This document shows positions 19,807 to 26,945 of a DNA stretch of 64,000 nucleotides, in pieces. The DNA lies in the NCBI GenBank assembly GCA_002396885.1, contig DGXY01000001.1:1-64000 (forward strand). The letters run 5' to 3'. A program made the position numbers and the translations under genes. The notes beneath the pieces were generated by a model. It searched no databases, was not told where the DNA came from, and saw only the letters and a list, made by a program, of their open reading frames with translations. Source of the stretch: Akkermansiaceae bacterium UBA5020 (GTDB lineage Bacteria; Verrucomicrobiota; Verrucomicrobiia; Verrucomicrobiales; DEV007). Within the stretch, counting starts at the first letter, position 1. Each line of letters starts with the position of its first letter.

Positions 19807-20823
19807 ATGACCCAGATTCCCGCGACCCTCGACCCGGCGAACAGCAGCGAGCTTTCGCCCTTCGCCTTCCTCCGGCCCGAACTGGACCGGGTCGAGTCCC
19901 GCATCCGCGAGCAGGCCAACGCCTTTGATCCGGCCGTCGAGCCCTACGTCGCCTACATTCTCAATACCTCCGGCAAACGGATTCGTCCGGCCCTCGCCTT
20001 CCTCGCGGGCGGTTCGACCGGCGAGATCACGGACGATCACCACAAGCTCGCGGTCATTCTCGAACTCATCCATGTCGCCACCCTCGTTCACGACGACATC
20101 ATCGACGGAGCCGAGATCCGCCGCCAGGCTCCCACCGCCAACGCCAAATGGGGGAATGCCCTCAGCGTGCTCCTCGGCGATTGCCTCTTCTCGCACGCCC
20201 TCATGCTCTCGACCGAGTTCAACAACACGGCGATCGGTCGGAAGGTTGCGATCGCCGCCAACGAGGTCTGCAGTGGCGAGATCATCCAGACGCAGCGGCG
20301 CTTCGACATGCAGCTGAGCCGCGAGGATTACTTCGACATCATCCGGAAAAAAACCGCCGCCCTCTTCGCCGCCGCGATGGAACTGGGAGCCCGCCTCAAC
20401 GGTCAGGAACCCGCTGTCTGCGACGCCCTCCGCGATTTCGGACTCCTCATCGGCACCGCCTACCAGATCTACGACGATTGCGTCGATCTTATCGGCGACG
20501 AGCAGGAGTATGGCAAAACCCTCCGCACGGACCTCCACAAGGGCAAGCTGACCCTTCCCATTCTCAACCTCCTCGACTCGGCCACCGAGCGGCAGCGCGA
20601 GAAGCTCCACCGTCTCCTCCTCCAACGCGAGCCCATCGACATCTCCGCGCTCGCCAACATTGCCGACTATGCCGGGGCGATCGAGGCCTCCGTCGACACC
20701 GGACAGGCCCTCGTCGCCGAAGCCCGAGAGTGCGTCGCAGTCCTTCCGGAGAGCGAACATCGCGAAGCCCTCCTCGGCATCGCTTCCTTCCTCGATGTCC
20801 TCCTCGTGGGATGCCGCCAGTGA
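19807..20823 (+). CDS. Polyprenyl diphosphate synthase
   Basis: 338 residues of the trans-isoprenyl diphosphate synthase family. The first aspartate-rich motif lies in LVHDDIID (about residues 94-101), preceded by GKRIRPALAFLAGG; the second is YDDCVDLIGDEQEYGKTL (about 220-238), followed by DLHKGKLTLPILNLL. These match octaprenyl or heptaprenyl synthases such as IspB, which make the side chain of quinones from farnesyl diphosphate and isopentenyl diphosphate. Chain length cannot be fixed from these motifs. Upstream gene tatA is divergent; glutamine synthetase follows with its own promoter. Confidence 0.92.
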   Translation: MTQIPATLDPANSSELSPFAFLRPELDRVESRIREQANAFDPAVEPYVAYILNTSGKRIRPALAFLAGGSTGEITDDHHKLAVILELIHVATLVHDDIIDGAEIRRQAPTANAKWGNALSVLLGDCLFSHALMLSTEFNNTAIGRKVAIAANEVCSGEIIQTQRRFDMQLSREDYFDIIRKKTAALFAAAMELGARLNGQEPAVCDALRDFGLLIGTAYQIYDDCVDLIGDEQEYGKTLRTDLHKGKLTLPILNLLDSATERQREKLHRLLLQREPIDISALANIADYAGAIEASVDTGQALVAEARECVAVLPESEHREALLGIASFLDVLLVGCRQ

Positions 20824-20900
20824 AATGGAAAACCCGCGTGATCGGTTCCTCTCAGCCTCGCCCAAGTCGCTGATAATAAATTGTGCGTGGCGTTGACAAT

Positions 20901-20916
20901 TGGCACGGAATTTGCT
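20901..20916 (+). promoter_or_regulatory. Sigma-54 promoter of the glutamine synthetase gene
   Basis: TGGCAC at 20901-20906, five bases, then TTGCT at 20912-20916. This is an exact fit to the RpoN consensus (TGGCAC-N5-TTGCW), with GG and GC at the required spacing. It lies 101 bases before the ATG of a glutamine synthetase, a classical nitrogen-regulated sigma-54 target. The activator binding site was not identified. Confidence 0.8.
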
Positions 20917-21017
20917 TCATTCTTTTCGGTTTCTTCAACCCGAAGTTCATGCTGTAAGCGCAGGATGCTAAGGCAGTTCCAAGGCTTCGAATCCCAAAAA
21001 ACAATAACGACAATAAC

Positions 21018-22037
21018 ATGGCAAAAATTAAACTCGAATACATCTGGCTGGACGGATACGAGCCCACTCCGAACCTCCGTGGCAAGACCAAAATCGCGGA
21101 TGGCGATCCCGCCTCGTTCACCCTCGCGGATTGTCCGATGTGGGGATTTGACGGCAGCTCGACTCGCCAAGCCGAGGGACGTAGCTCCGACTGCATGCTC
21201 AAGCCCGTCGCCCTCTACCCCGACGCGACCCGCCAGAATGGATTCATCGTCCTCGCCGAGGTCATGATGCCCGATGGCACGACCCCGCACCCGACCAATT
21301 ACCGCGCCACCATTCCCGATGATTCGGGTCTCTGGATCGGTCTTGAGCAGGAATACTTCCTTTTCCAAGACGGTCGCCCCCTCGGCTGGCCTGACTCCGG
21401 CTACCCCGATCCTCAGGGTGAATACTACTGCGGTGTTGGCTCCAAGGCCGTGGGCGACCTCGCCCGCTCCATCGTCGAAGAGCACCTCGACGTCTGTATC
21501 GCCGCCGGCATCAACCACGAAGGCATCAATGCCGAAGTGGCCAAAGGCCAGTGGGAATTCCAGATCTTCGGCAAGGGTGGTTGCACCGCCGCCGACCAGA
21601 TCTGGGTGGCCCGCTACCTCCTCATGCGCATCTGCGAAAAATACGGAGTCGAAGTCATCCTTCATTGCAAACCCTTCCAGGGCGACTGGAACGGTTCCGG
21701 GATGCACTGCAACTTCTCCACCGACTACATGCGTGAAAAGGGCGGCAAGGAATACTTCGAAGCCCTTATGGGTGCCTTCGAGAAGAATTGCGAAGAGCAC
21801 ATCGCCGCCTACGGTCCCGACAACCACCTTCGCCTCACCGGTCTCCACGAGACCCAGTCGATCGACAAGTTCAGCTACGGCGTGGCCGACCGCGGTGCTT
21901 CCGTCCGCATTCCCCACTCCTTCGTGAACAACGGCTACAAGGGTTACCTCGAAGACCGTCGTCCCAACTCGCAGGCCGATCCTTATCAGATCGTCTCGCG
22001 TGTCGCCAAGACGATCGCGACCGTTCCGACGCCCTGA
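21018..22037 (+). CDS. glnII: GSII-type (eukaryotic-like) glutamine synthetase
   Basis: 339 residues, the length of GSII rather than the 470 of GSI. Family marks include LEYIWLDGYEPTPNLRGKTK, WGFDGSSTRQAEGRSSDC, GLEQEYFLF, GVGSKAVGDLARSIVEEHL, INAEVAKGQWEFQIF and NGSGMHCNFST (metal and ATP site residues). The enzyme condenses ammonia and glutamate using ATP. The gene has a sigma-54 promoter upstream and a strong terminator downstream, so it is a single-gene unit. GSII occurs in eukaryotes and some bacteria including rhizobia, actinobacteria and PVC members. Confidence 0.95.
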   Translation: MAKIKLEYIWLDGYEPTPNLRGKTKIADGDPASFTLADCPMWGFDGSSTRQAEGRSSDCMLKPVALYPDATRQNGFIVLAEVMMPDGTTPHPTNYRATIPDDSGLWIGLEQEYFLFQDGRPLGWPDSGYPDPQGEYYCGVGSKAVGDLARSIVEEHLDVCIAAGINHEGINAEVAKGQWEFQIFGKGGCTAADQIWVARYLLMRICEKYGVEVILHCKPFQGDWNGSGMHCNFSTDYMREKGGKEYFEALMGAFEKNCEEHIAAYGPDNHLRLTGLHETQSIDKFSYGVADRGASVRIPHSFVNNGYKGYLEDRRPNSQADPYQIVSRVAKTIATVPTP

Positions 22038-22069
22038 TCGGGCCCAGACGACGCCCCTTTCTTTCGAAG

Positions 22070-22098
22070 CGCCGCGGTCTCACGACCGCGGCGTTTTT
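22070..22098 (+). terminator. Rho-independent terminator after glnII
   Basis: Ten-base perfect stem (CGCCGCGGTC at 22070-22079 and its complement at 22084-22093) with a four-base loop, followed by five T. It lies 33 bases after the glnII stop. Confidence 0.88.
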
Positions 22099-22484
22099 CG
22101 TTCGTCTGCGGGACAAGGCTTGGGGAGCGGAGGGAAGGGGAGGGGAATGCAACCGTCACCCGGGGATTACCTCTCTCCGTGCCCATCCACGGCGATCGGC
22201 GTAAATCGGCGATGATTCGCGCCCATTTTCGATCCTTTGCCTTGAATTCCTTGAACGCAGATGGCCGGCAAGGCAACGGCCCGTTGTCTTGAAGTCCTCC
22301 TTGGAGATCTGCGTCAATCTGCGTCGAAATCTTGGGCGCGCGAATCCTGAAGAAAGGAACACAGATGGCCACAGATGGCCACAGATGAAGAAGAAGGGAA
22401 CGCGAATGAGAAGGAATGGAACACGAATGGCCGCGAATAAGAGGCGAGGAACAAAACACGACCACGCCGCTAGTCGCGCCGCCC
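22099..22484. repeat. Gene-free region with degenerate word repeats
   Basis: No credible gene on either strand. From 22308 it contains CTGCGTCAATCTGCGTC and from about 22356 to 22440 tandem and near-tandem words: three copies of ACAGATG (two as GGCCACAGATG), then CGCGAATGAG, ACACGAATGG and CGCGAATAAG. Such 'cacagatg/cgaatg' text is familiar from intergenic regions of PVC genomes. Function unknown; it separates glnII from the integron side genes. Confidence 0.55.
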
Positions 22485-22979
22485 TCAACCCCGCTCTCTC
22501 GCCTCGGCGAGGCTGACCATCATGGGATCGAGAACGAGTCGGCGCCTCTTCGCCCGCTTCAGGAGAGCTCGCGCCGCCGCCGGGCGTTTGAAAACCGCTG
22601 CCTCGAGCCAGATCGACTTTTCGTAGGCCTCGGTTTCGTTGGGATAATATTTCAGAGTCTGGCGATACTCCATGAGCGCCTCCTCGTAGCGCGCCTCGTC
22701 GAGGTAGTGGGCGGGTAGTTTCAGATTCAAGACCGGCTTTTCGAGGCGGCCGCCGGGAAGGAAGATCGCGTCGATCACCGCCATCAGTGGGCGCGTCGCG
22801 AAATAGAAGATCGGCTTCCAAAGGAAGGCGACCCCGGCGGAGAAGGCGAGGGCAGCAAGGAGCAGACGCATCAGATTCAGCGAATCCTGCTCCTTCGTGC
22901 CCCAGTGCCAGGCGAGGCTGAGGAGGCCTATGCCTGCCAGCCACTGAGCGAGACTGAAAACAACGCCTTTCCACATCAT
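22485..22979 (-). CDS. Small membrane protein with TPR-like tail
   Basis: About 164 residues if it starts at the Met at 22979 (MMWKGVVF); a longer frame to 23015 adds 12 residues. Two membrane helices (LAQWLAGIGLLSLAWHWG and LLLAALAFSAGVAFLWKPIF) are followed by a helix-turn-helix repeat (HYLDEARYEEALMEYRQTLKYYPNETEAYEKSIWLEA) that fits one tetratricopeptide unit. No specific family recognised. It lies 121 bases downstream of the integrase on the same strand. Confidence 0.7.
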   Translation of the reverse strand: MMWKGVVFSLAQWLAGIGLLSLAWHWGTKEQDSLNLMRLLLAALAFSAGVAFLWKPIFYFATRPLMAVIDAIFLPGGRLEKPVLNLKLPAHYLDEARYEEALMEYRQTLKYYPNETEAYEKSIWLEAAVFKRPAAARALLKRAKRRRLVLDPMMVSLAEARERG

Positions 22980-23099
22980 GGGAGAGACTGTCCCGAATTC
23001 GATCGGTCGAGTCAAGAGGAGCCTGGGGGGAGGGGACGCGGCCGGGAGCGCCGACCTCCCTGCCGACGTTGGTCTGCAGGAGGGCGGAGGCGGCGTGCC

Positions 23100-24521
23100 T
23101 CAAAAATCCAGCGGACTCCGCACTCCCATCCCGCCACCGCTGGTCACATGGGTGTAGATCTGCGTCGTCTCCACGCTCTGGTGCCCCAGCAGATCCTGCA
23201 GCGAGCGGATGTCCGCCCCTGCTTCGAGGAGGTGGGTCGCGAAGGAATGCCGCAAGGTATGACACCCCACCTTCTTGTGAATGCCCGCCCGCTCTTTGGC
23301 GACCCGCAACGCATACGCCACGCTGTTTTCGTGCAGGTGATGACGGCGCACGAGTTTTGACACCGGATCCTCGCTCACCTGGCTCGACGGGAACAGCCAT
23401 TGCCAATCGACGGTCTTGCCGAGATTCGGAGACTTCAAATCGAGCGCCTCGGGCATCCAGACGCCTTCGACTCCATCCTCGCGATCACGCCGCCACAGGA
23501 TCTCGACCCATTCGAGATGACGCGTGATTTCCGGCACGAGAACCTCGGGCAACATGACCCGTCGGTCCTTTCCACCCTTGCCGCTCCGGACCATCACGGT
23601 CCGGCGCTCAACGCTCACATCCTTGACGCGGAGACGCAATCCCTCCATCTGCCGCAGTCCCGTCCCGTAGAGGAGGCGCAGGTAGAGCCCGGTGATTCCC
23701 TCCGTGGCCGCGAGGAGGCGATGGACCTCTTCGCGGCTGAGCACCTCCGGAAGATGCCGCGAACGTTTCGCGCGCACCGCATCCAGTTCACCGAGTTCAC
23801 CGCCCATCACCTTTTCCACCAAGAAAAGCAACGCGCTCAGCGCCTGATTCTGGGTGGCGGCACTCACTTTTCGCTCCAGCGCCAGAAACTCGAGAAAGGA
23901 TTTCACCGCACCGGCCTCGTCCGCACAAAACCTCCGGTCGGCAGTCCACGACAAATAACGCCGGATCCACCCGAGATAAGTCTCGGCGGTGCGGCGGGCA
24001 TAGCGCCTCACCGTCAGTTGCCGCTCCGCCATCACCACGAGGTTCTCCCCGTCCGTGTTGAAAATCGCGGCCGGAAGGGCGGTGCGATCGCATCCGCCCT
24101 CGGGAGCGTCGCTCCCACGGGTGCGAACCCGGAAATTGACCTCGTTGGGCTCCGCTCCCTCCACCCTTTCCTCAGCGATCGCTGCACGAATTGACCAGTT
24201 TTCGATGCCCTTCCGGAAACAACGCAGGGCCTCGCGCGCCTGATCCAGCCGCCATTCGGCCGGAGGAGGATCTGAAGACTTCAAAAACCGCCCGTATCCC
24301 TCCAAAGCCGCCAGGAGCTCCGTGCCGGCGGGCAGGCGGCGGCAAAAGGCGAGGAAGCGCGCCATTTCCACTCCCCACCAGACGAGCGTGGCCTCTCCGC
24401 GGTCGGTTGGTGGCACCTCAACCCCCGAAGCCTCGACCACCCGGCGAACCCAGGGCTTGACTTCGGGAGCGGATTTTGAAGAATCAGGGGCGTTCATAAG
24501 AAAAGAGTTGAACGAGTCCAA
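23100..24521 (-). CDS. intI: Integron integrase (tyrosine recombinase) with N-terminal extension
   Basis: 473 residues. Catalytic residues of a tyrosine recombinase are all present: Arg290 (YGTGLR), His421 and Arg424 (HTLRH), His447 (LLGHQS) and Tyr456 (IYTHV). It is an integron integrase rather than XerC/D because of LRLRVKDV, the IntI-specific insertion at about residues 335-395 (ending RRHHLHENS) and the C-terminal [10 protein letters not shown], which closely matches IntI1. The core-binding domain starts near residue 160, so residues 1-155 are an extension not found in the 337-residue IntI1; residues 45-108 look like an additional helical SAM-like segment. It transcribes away from the cassette array, the canonical arrangement, and would recombine attI with attC sites. 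Confidence 0.95.
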   Translation of the reverse strand: MDSFNSFLMNAPDSSKSAPEVKPWVRRVVEASGVEVPPTDRGEATLVWWGVEMARFLAFCRRLPAGTELLAALEGYGRFLKSSDPPPAEWRLDQAREALRCFRKGIENWSIRAAIAEERVEGAEPNEVNFRVRTRGSDAPEGGCDRTALPAAIFNTDGENLVVMAERQLTVRRYARRTAETYLGWIRRYLSWTADRRFCADEAGAVKSFLEFLALERKVSAATQNQALSALLFLVEKVMGGELGELDAVRAKRSRHLPEVLSREEVHRLLAATEGITGLYLRLLYGTGLRQMEGLRLRVKDVSVERRTVMVRSGKGGKDRRVMLPEVLVPEITRHLEWVEILWRRDREDGVEGVWMPEALDLKSPNLGKTVDWQWLFPSSQVSEDPVSKLVRRHHLHENSVAYALRVAKERAGIHKKVGCHTLRHSFATHLLEAGADIRSLQDLLGHQSVETTQIYTHVTSGGGMGVRSPLDF

Positions 24522-24673
24522 ATGAACACTTTAGTTTTGAATCGTCCACAAGAATTTGTCTGCGATTCAGAATCGTCCACAAATTTTTGTGGCTAAACAA
24601 CGTTCGCCCAACTCCGCAGCGTTCGCCCAACTCCGCAGCGTCACTCGCCAATCAAAACCAGCGAATCGCAATC
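24522..24673. other. Integrase promoter and attI-like region
   Basis: Between intI and the first cassette gene. It has a 13-base direct repeat (GAATCGTCCACAA at 24539-24551 and 24570-24582), a hairpin CCACAAA-TT-TTTGTGG at 24577-24592, and a perfect 19-base tandem repeat (24602-24620 and 24621-24639), each copy starting with the core-site-like GTTCGCC. The two direct repeats sit just before the crossover point, as do the integrase-binding repeats of attI1. The crossover would be between G and TT of one GTTCGCC copy. Promoters (PintI, Pc) are expected here but no strong match was found. Confidence 0.7.
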
Positions 24674-25090
24674 ATGGACATCACGAAGCTCCCATTCAAC
24701 CAGTTCATCGGAGTCGAGCATTCCCAGCGAGAGAGCTTCGTTCTCAGTCTTCCCGCAGGAGATCATTACACGAACCATCTTGGGACAGTCCACGCCGGTG
24801 CATTGATGGCACTTGCAGAGGCCACCAGCGGGGAGGTGCTCCTTCGGGCCATTGGGCACTTCGCCGAGACCATTGTTCCAGTCGTTCGACGCTTCGAGTG
24901 CAAGTTCCGCAAGCCTGCTACTGGTTCAATTACCGCTCGTGCTGCCATTTCGGACTCGGCACGAGATCAGCTATTGAGCGACATCAGCACGAAGAGACGT
25001 GGGAGCATCGAGATCACTGTGGACATTCACGACGAGGCCGATTTGCACTGCCTTTCAGCCACGGTTGAGTGGTTCATCGCCCAGCGCTGA
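24674..25090 (+). CDS. Cassette 1: hotdog-fold thioesterase-like protein
   Basis: 138 residues from the ATG at 24674. The stretch HLGTVHAGALMALAEATSGE (about residues 35-54) is the core helix region of hotdog proteins of the PaaI/DUF4442 type, and the following strands (PVVRRFECKFRKPATGSI, SIEITVDIHDEADLHCLSATVEWFIA) complete one hotdog unit. Members hydrolyse acyl-CoA or acyl-ACP thioesters; substrate unknown. The upstream frame to 24587 would begin in the attI region and is not credible. First cassette, hence the one nearest any array promoter. Confidence 0.78.
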   Translation: MDITKLPFNQFIGVEHSQRESFVLSLPAGDHYTNHLGTVHAGALMALAEATSGEVLLRAIGHFAETIVPVVRRFECKFRKPATGSITARAAISDSARDQLLSDISTKRRGSIEITVDIHDEADLHCLSATVEWFIAQR

Positions 25091-25150
25091 GCACTCTCAC
25101 GCACCATACAGCAACATGACCACAGCAGATCAGTCCACAGGCCAAGCAAG

Positions 25151-25277
25151 TGCGAACAAGGCGCGGCTGGTCAACCGCTGGGGCTGCTCTGTCGGCCATG
25201 ATTTCCATAGATTTAACCCGCCGTCCCGTCTCGACGCTCACCCCCGCCCCAGCGGTGCCAGCGCTTAGACGTTCGCC
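25151..25277 (+). other. attC1 recombination site (127 bp)
   Basis: R'' TGCGAAC at 25151-25157, R' GTTCGCC at 25271-25277. The arms (AAGGCGCGGCTGG...CCCAGCGGTGCCAGCGCTT) fold as an imperfect hairpin. Shares its interior with attC2. Confidence 0.85.
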
Positions 25278-25298
25278 CAAGAAACGCCACTGATCGCC

Positions 25299-25745
25299 AT
25301 GGGGTATCACATCACGCTCAAGAGACCTGAACCGAGCACTGGCATCACCAAGCAAGAGTGGAGAGACTTCGTGGCGACCCGACCGGAACTCAAGATTGTT
25401 GAAGATGATCCACACTTCATCACCGCCATTCTTGACGGGGACGACACCCTTGCTCTGCATTATTCGAGCGGCGATGCCTCTGTGTTCACCAAGAATCCAG
25501 AAGGACCGAGAATCATTGAGTATTTGTCGTCTATCGCTTCTCACTTTGGTGGTGTTGTGACTGGCGACGAGGGAGAGACATTTTCGTCTCCGGCAGATTG
25601 GGGCACCCAGAGTGATTGGGACGGCCAGACAATCTTTACCGAGAAGGCCTGGTGGAAGCGCGAGCTTTCCCGTGGCAAGAGAGTTGTTCTAGGGCTGCTT
25701 CTCGGAGTAGTCGCTATCGTCATCAAGCAGTTGTTTTTCCCATGA
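25299..25745 (+). CDS. Cassette 2: hypothetical protein with C-terminal membrane anchor
   Basis: 148 residues, ATG 22 bases after the cassette boundary. The first 120 residues are soluble and mixed alpha/beta with no recognised family (begins MGYHITLKRPEPSTGITK; a Trp/Asp-rich portion SSPADWGTQSDWDG follows). The last 20 residues form one membrane helix (VVLGLLLGVVAIVIKQLFF) preceded by basic residues, so it looks tail-anchored. Proteins starting 'GYHI.L.R' recur in cassette arrays as unnamed products, which is recollection rather than a search result. Confidence 0.8.
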   Translation: MGYHITLKRPEPSTGITKQEWRDFVATRPELKIVEDDPHFITAILDGDDTLALHYSSGDASVFTKNPEGPRIIEYLSSIASHFGGVVTGDEGETFSSPADWGTQSDWDGQTIFTEKAWWKRELSRGKRVVLGLLLGVVAIVIKQLFFP

Positions 25746-25776
25746 TTGCACTACAGATGATCACCGACAAAAAGAG

Positions 25777-25902
25777 GGCGAACAAGGCGCGGCTGGACAA
25801 CCGCTGGGGCTGCTCTGTCGGCCATACTCCCCGTAACTATAACCTACTATCCCGTTTCGACGCCCACCCCCGCCCCAGCGGTGCCAGCGCTCAACGTTAG
25901 GC
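25777..25902 (+). other. attC2 recombination site (126 bp)
   Basis: R'' GGCGAAC at 25777-25783, R' GTTAGGC at 25896-25902. R'' is the exact complement of the first core of cassette 2 (GTTCGCC). The interior is near-identical to attC1 in both arms, differing mainly in the loop. Confidence 0.9.
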
Positions 25903-25986
25903 GTCGCTATACGCTCACTGGAATCGAAAATGAATCAGCACTGAACCACAGACAAAAAACCTCACCACATCCGTCTCACAACAACC

Positions 25987-26352
25987 ATGAACACAACAAC
26001 CATGAACACAACAACCAACAACCAGCCATCCAATAGTCTCCAGCTACTCATCATGAGTGAGCTTGCCGTTACTGTCTCCGTTTCCATCATCGGCGTTTTC
26101 GAGTCGTTCCACGCTCACTCGCTTCTGCGTGGTTTGCTTATTCTCCTCTGTGGCCTTGTCGCGGCAGTGACACTAAACAGCCTCAAGACTCAGCAGCTTC
26201 GTCGCGAGATTTCACCGGAGACGCCCACCAACGCGATTCCGTTCGCATTCTCGCATTGCCTGCTTTCCACGACTCTCGTGTGGGGCACCATCATCGTCGC
26301 GTTCCTCGGCGCAGTCATTGGCACCGCCCTACGTGCTCGCGGAGTTTTTTGA
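25987..26352 (+). CDS. Cassette 3: small membrane protein
   Basis: 121 residues from the ATG at 25987. About three membrane helices: residues near 24-38 (SELAVTVSVSIIGVF), 46-63 (LRGLLILLCGLVAAVTL) and 92-112 (LSTTLVWGTIIVAFLGAVIG). The start is uncertain because ATGAACACAACAACC is directly repeated, offering ATGs at 25987 and 26002, with another at 26053 right before the first helix. No family recognised. The stop is followed closely by attC3. Confidence 0.7.
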   Translation: MNTTTMNTTTNNQPSNSLQLLIMSELAVTVSVSIIGVFESFHAHSLLRGLLILLCGLVAAVTLNSLKTQQLRREISPETPTNAIPFAFSHCLLSTTLVWGTIIVAFLGAVIGTALRARGVF

Positions 26353-26377
26353 GCGCGCTTTTCCCAACAACCGCAAC

Positions 26378-26471
26378 GCCTAACAAAACGGATGCAGGCA
26401 ACGGCTCGAAGGCTATCTGTCGTATCAGCAACGTCTTGCGCTCGCCGTCGCCTGATCCGAGATGTTCGGCT
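26378..26471 (+). other. attC3 recombination site (94 bp)
   Basis: R'' GCCTAAC at 26378-26384 (exact complement of the cassette's GTTAGGC start), R' GTTCGGC at 26465-26471. Arms contain AAAACGGATGCAGGCAACGG and CGCTCGCCGTCGCCTGATCC, a type shared with attC6, attC8 and attC9. Confidence 0.92.
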
Positions 26472-26487
26472 CAAAATTCACGGATTC

Positions 26488-26919
26488 ATGGATCACTCTC
26501 CCATCGCCCACTTTCTCGGTTCTGATCCCGAGATTTCCGATGATACTGGCGGTGTGACTCACATCAGCTACACTCACAGAGGAGCACTACTGAAGTATGA
26601 GATTCTCATTACTCCGAGCATGAAGCAGGTCGCAATCTCGGCAGATCCCATTACCCCGTTTTCCGGACAGTCGATCTTTGAATTCTATATCAATGCTGAT
26701 TCAGTGCGGACGATCGAGAACACCTACCACCGCAAGAATCCGATTTGCCTTGGTTTCTGGATCGGGGACGGAGAAGATTGGAATGATTGCCGAATGACCC
26801 TCCACATGCGAGATGACGGTGACCTTATCGTGTGGCCGAGGGCGTTCTACTTTGACCCACCCCAAAATCAGGCAGCCGAACCAGGCGAGGGTGGCAAGGC
26901 TTCGCCTGCCACCTCTTGA
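26488..26919 (+). CDS. Cassette 4: hypothetical soluble protein
   Basis: 143 residues from the ATG at 26488, 22 bases into the cassette; the longer frame upstream runs through attC3 and is artefactual. The product (MDHSPIAHFLGSDPEISDDT...) is predicted soluble, rich in beta strands (YEILITPSMKQVAISADPI, MTLHMRDDGDLIVWPRAFYF) and has no signal peptide or recognised family. Its last codons overlap the start of attC4, so its C-terminus (QAAEPGEGGKASPATS) is partly encoded by the recombination site. Confidence 0.72.
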   Translation: MDHSPIAHFLGSDPEISDDTGGVTHISYTHRGALLKYEILITPSMKQVAISADPITPFSGQSIFEFYINADSVRTIENTYHRKNPICLGFWIGDGEDWNDCRMTLHMRDDGDLIVWPRAFYFDPPQNQAAEPGEGGKASPATS

Positions 26920-26928
26920 ACGTTAGCC
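26875..26928 (+). other. attC4 recombination site (54 bp, short)
   Basis: R'' GCCGAAC at 26875-26881 (exact complement of the cassette's GTTCGGC start), R' GTTAGCC at 26922-26928. Inner arms GGTGGCAAGGC/GCCTGCCACC form the stem. At the lower length limit for attC sites. Confidence 0.8.
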
Positions 26929-26945
26929 GTTACTCTTACCCTTTC

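Noticed and set aside
22356..22440. CRISPR-like array from the repeated ACAGATG words
   Set aside because: Units are short, unequal and without spacers of constant length; no cas genes are present.
24485..24545. Possible LexA box or strong Pc/PintI promoter between intI and attI
   Set aside because: TTGAAC and GAAC words occur, but no complete palindrome or good -35/-10 pair could be defended.
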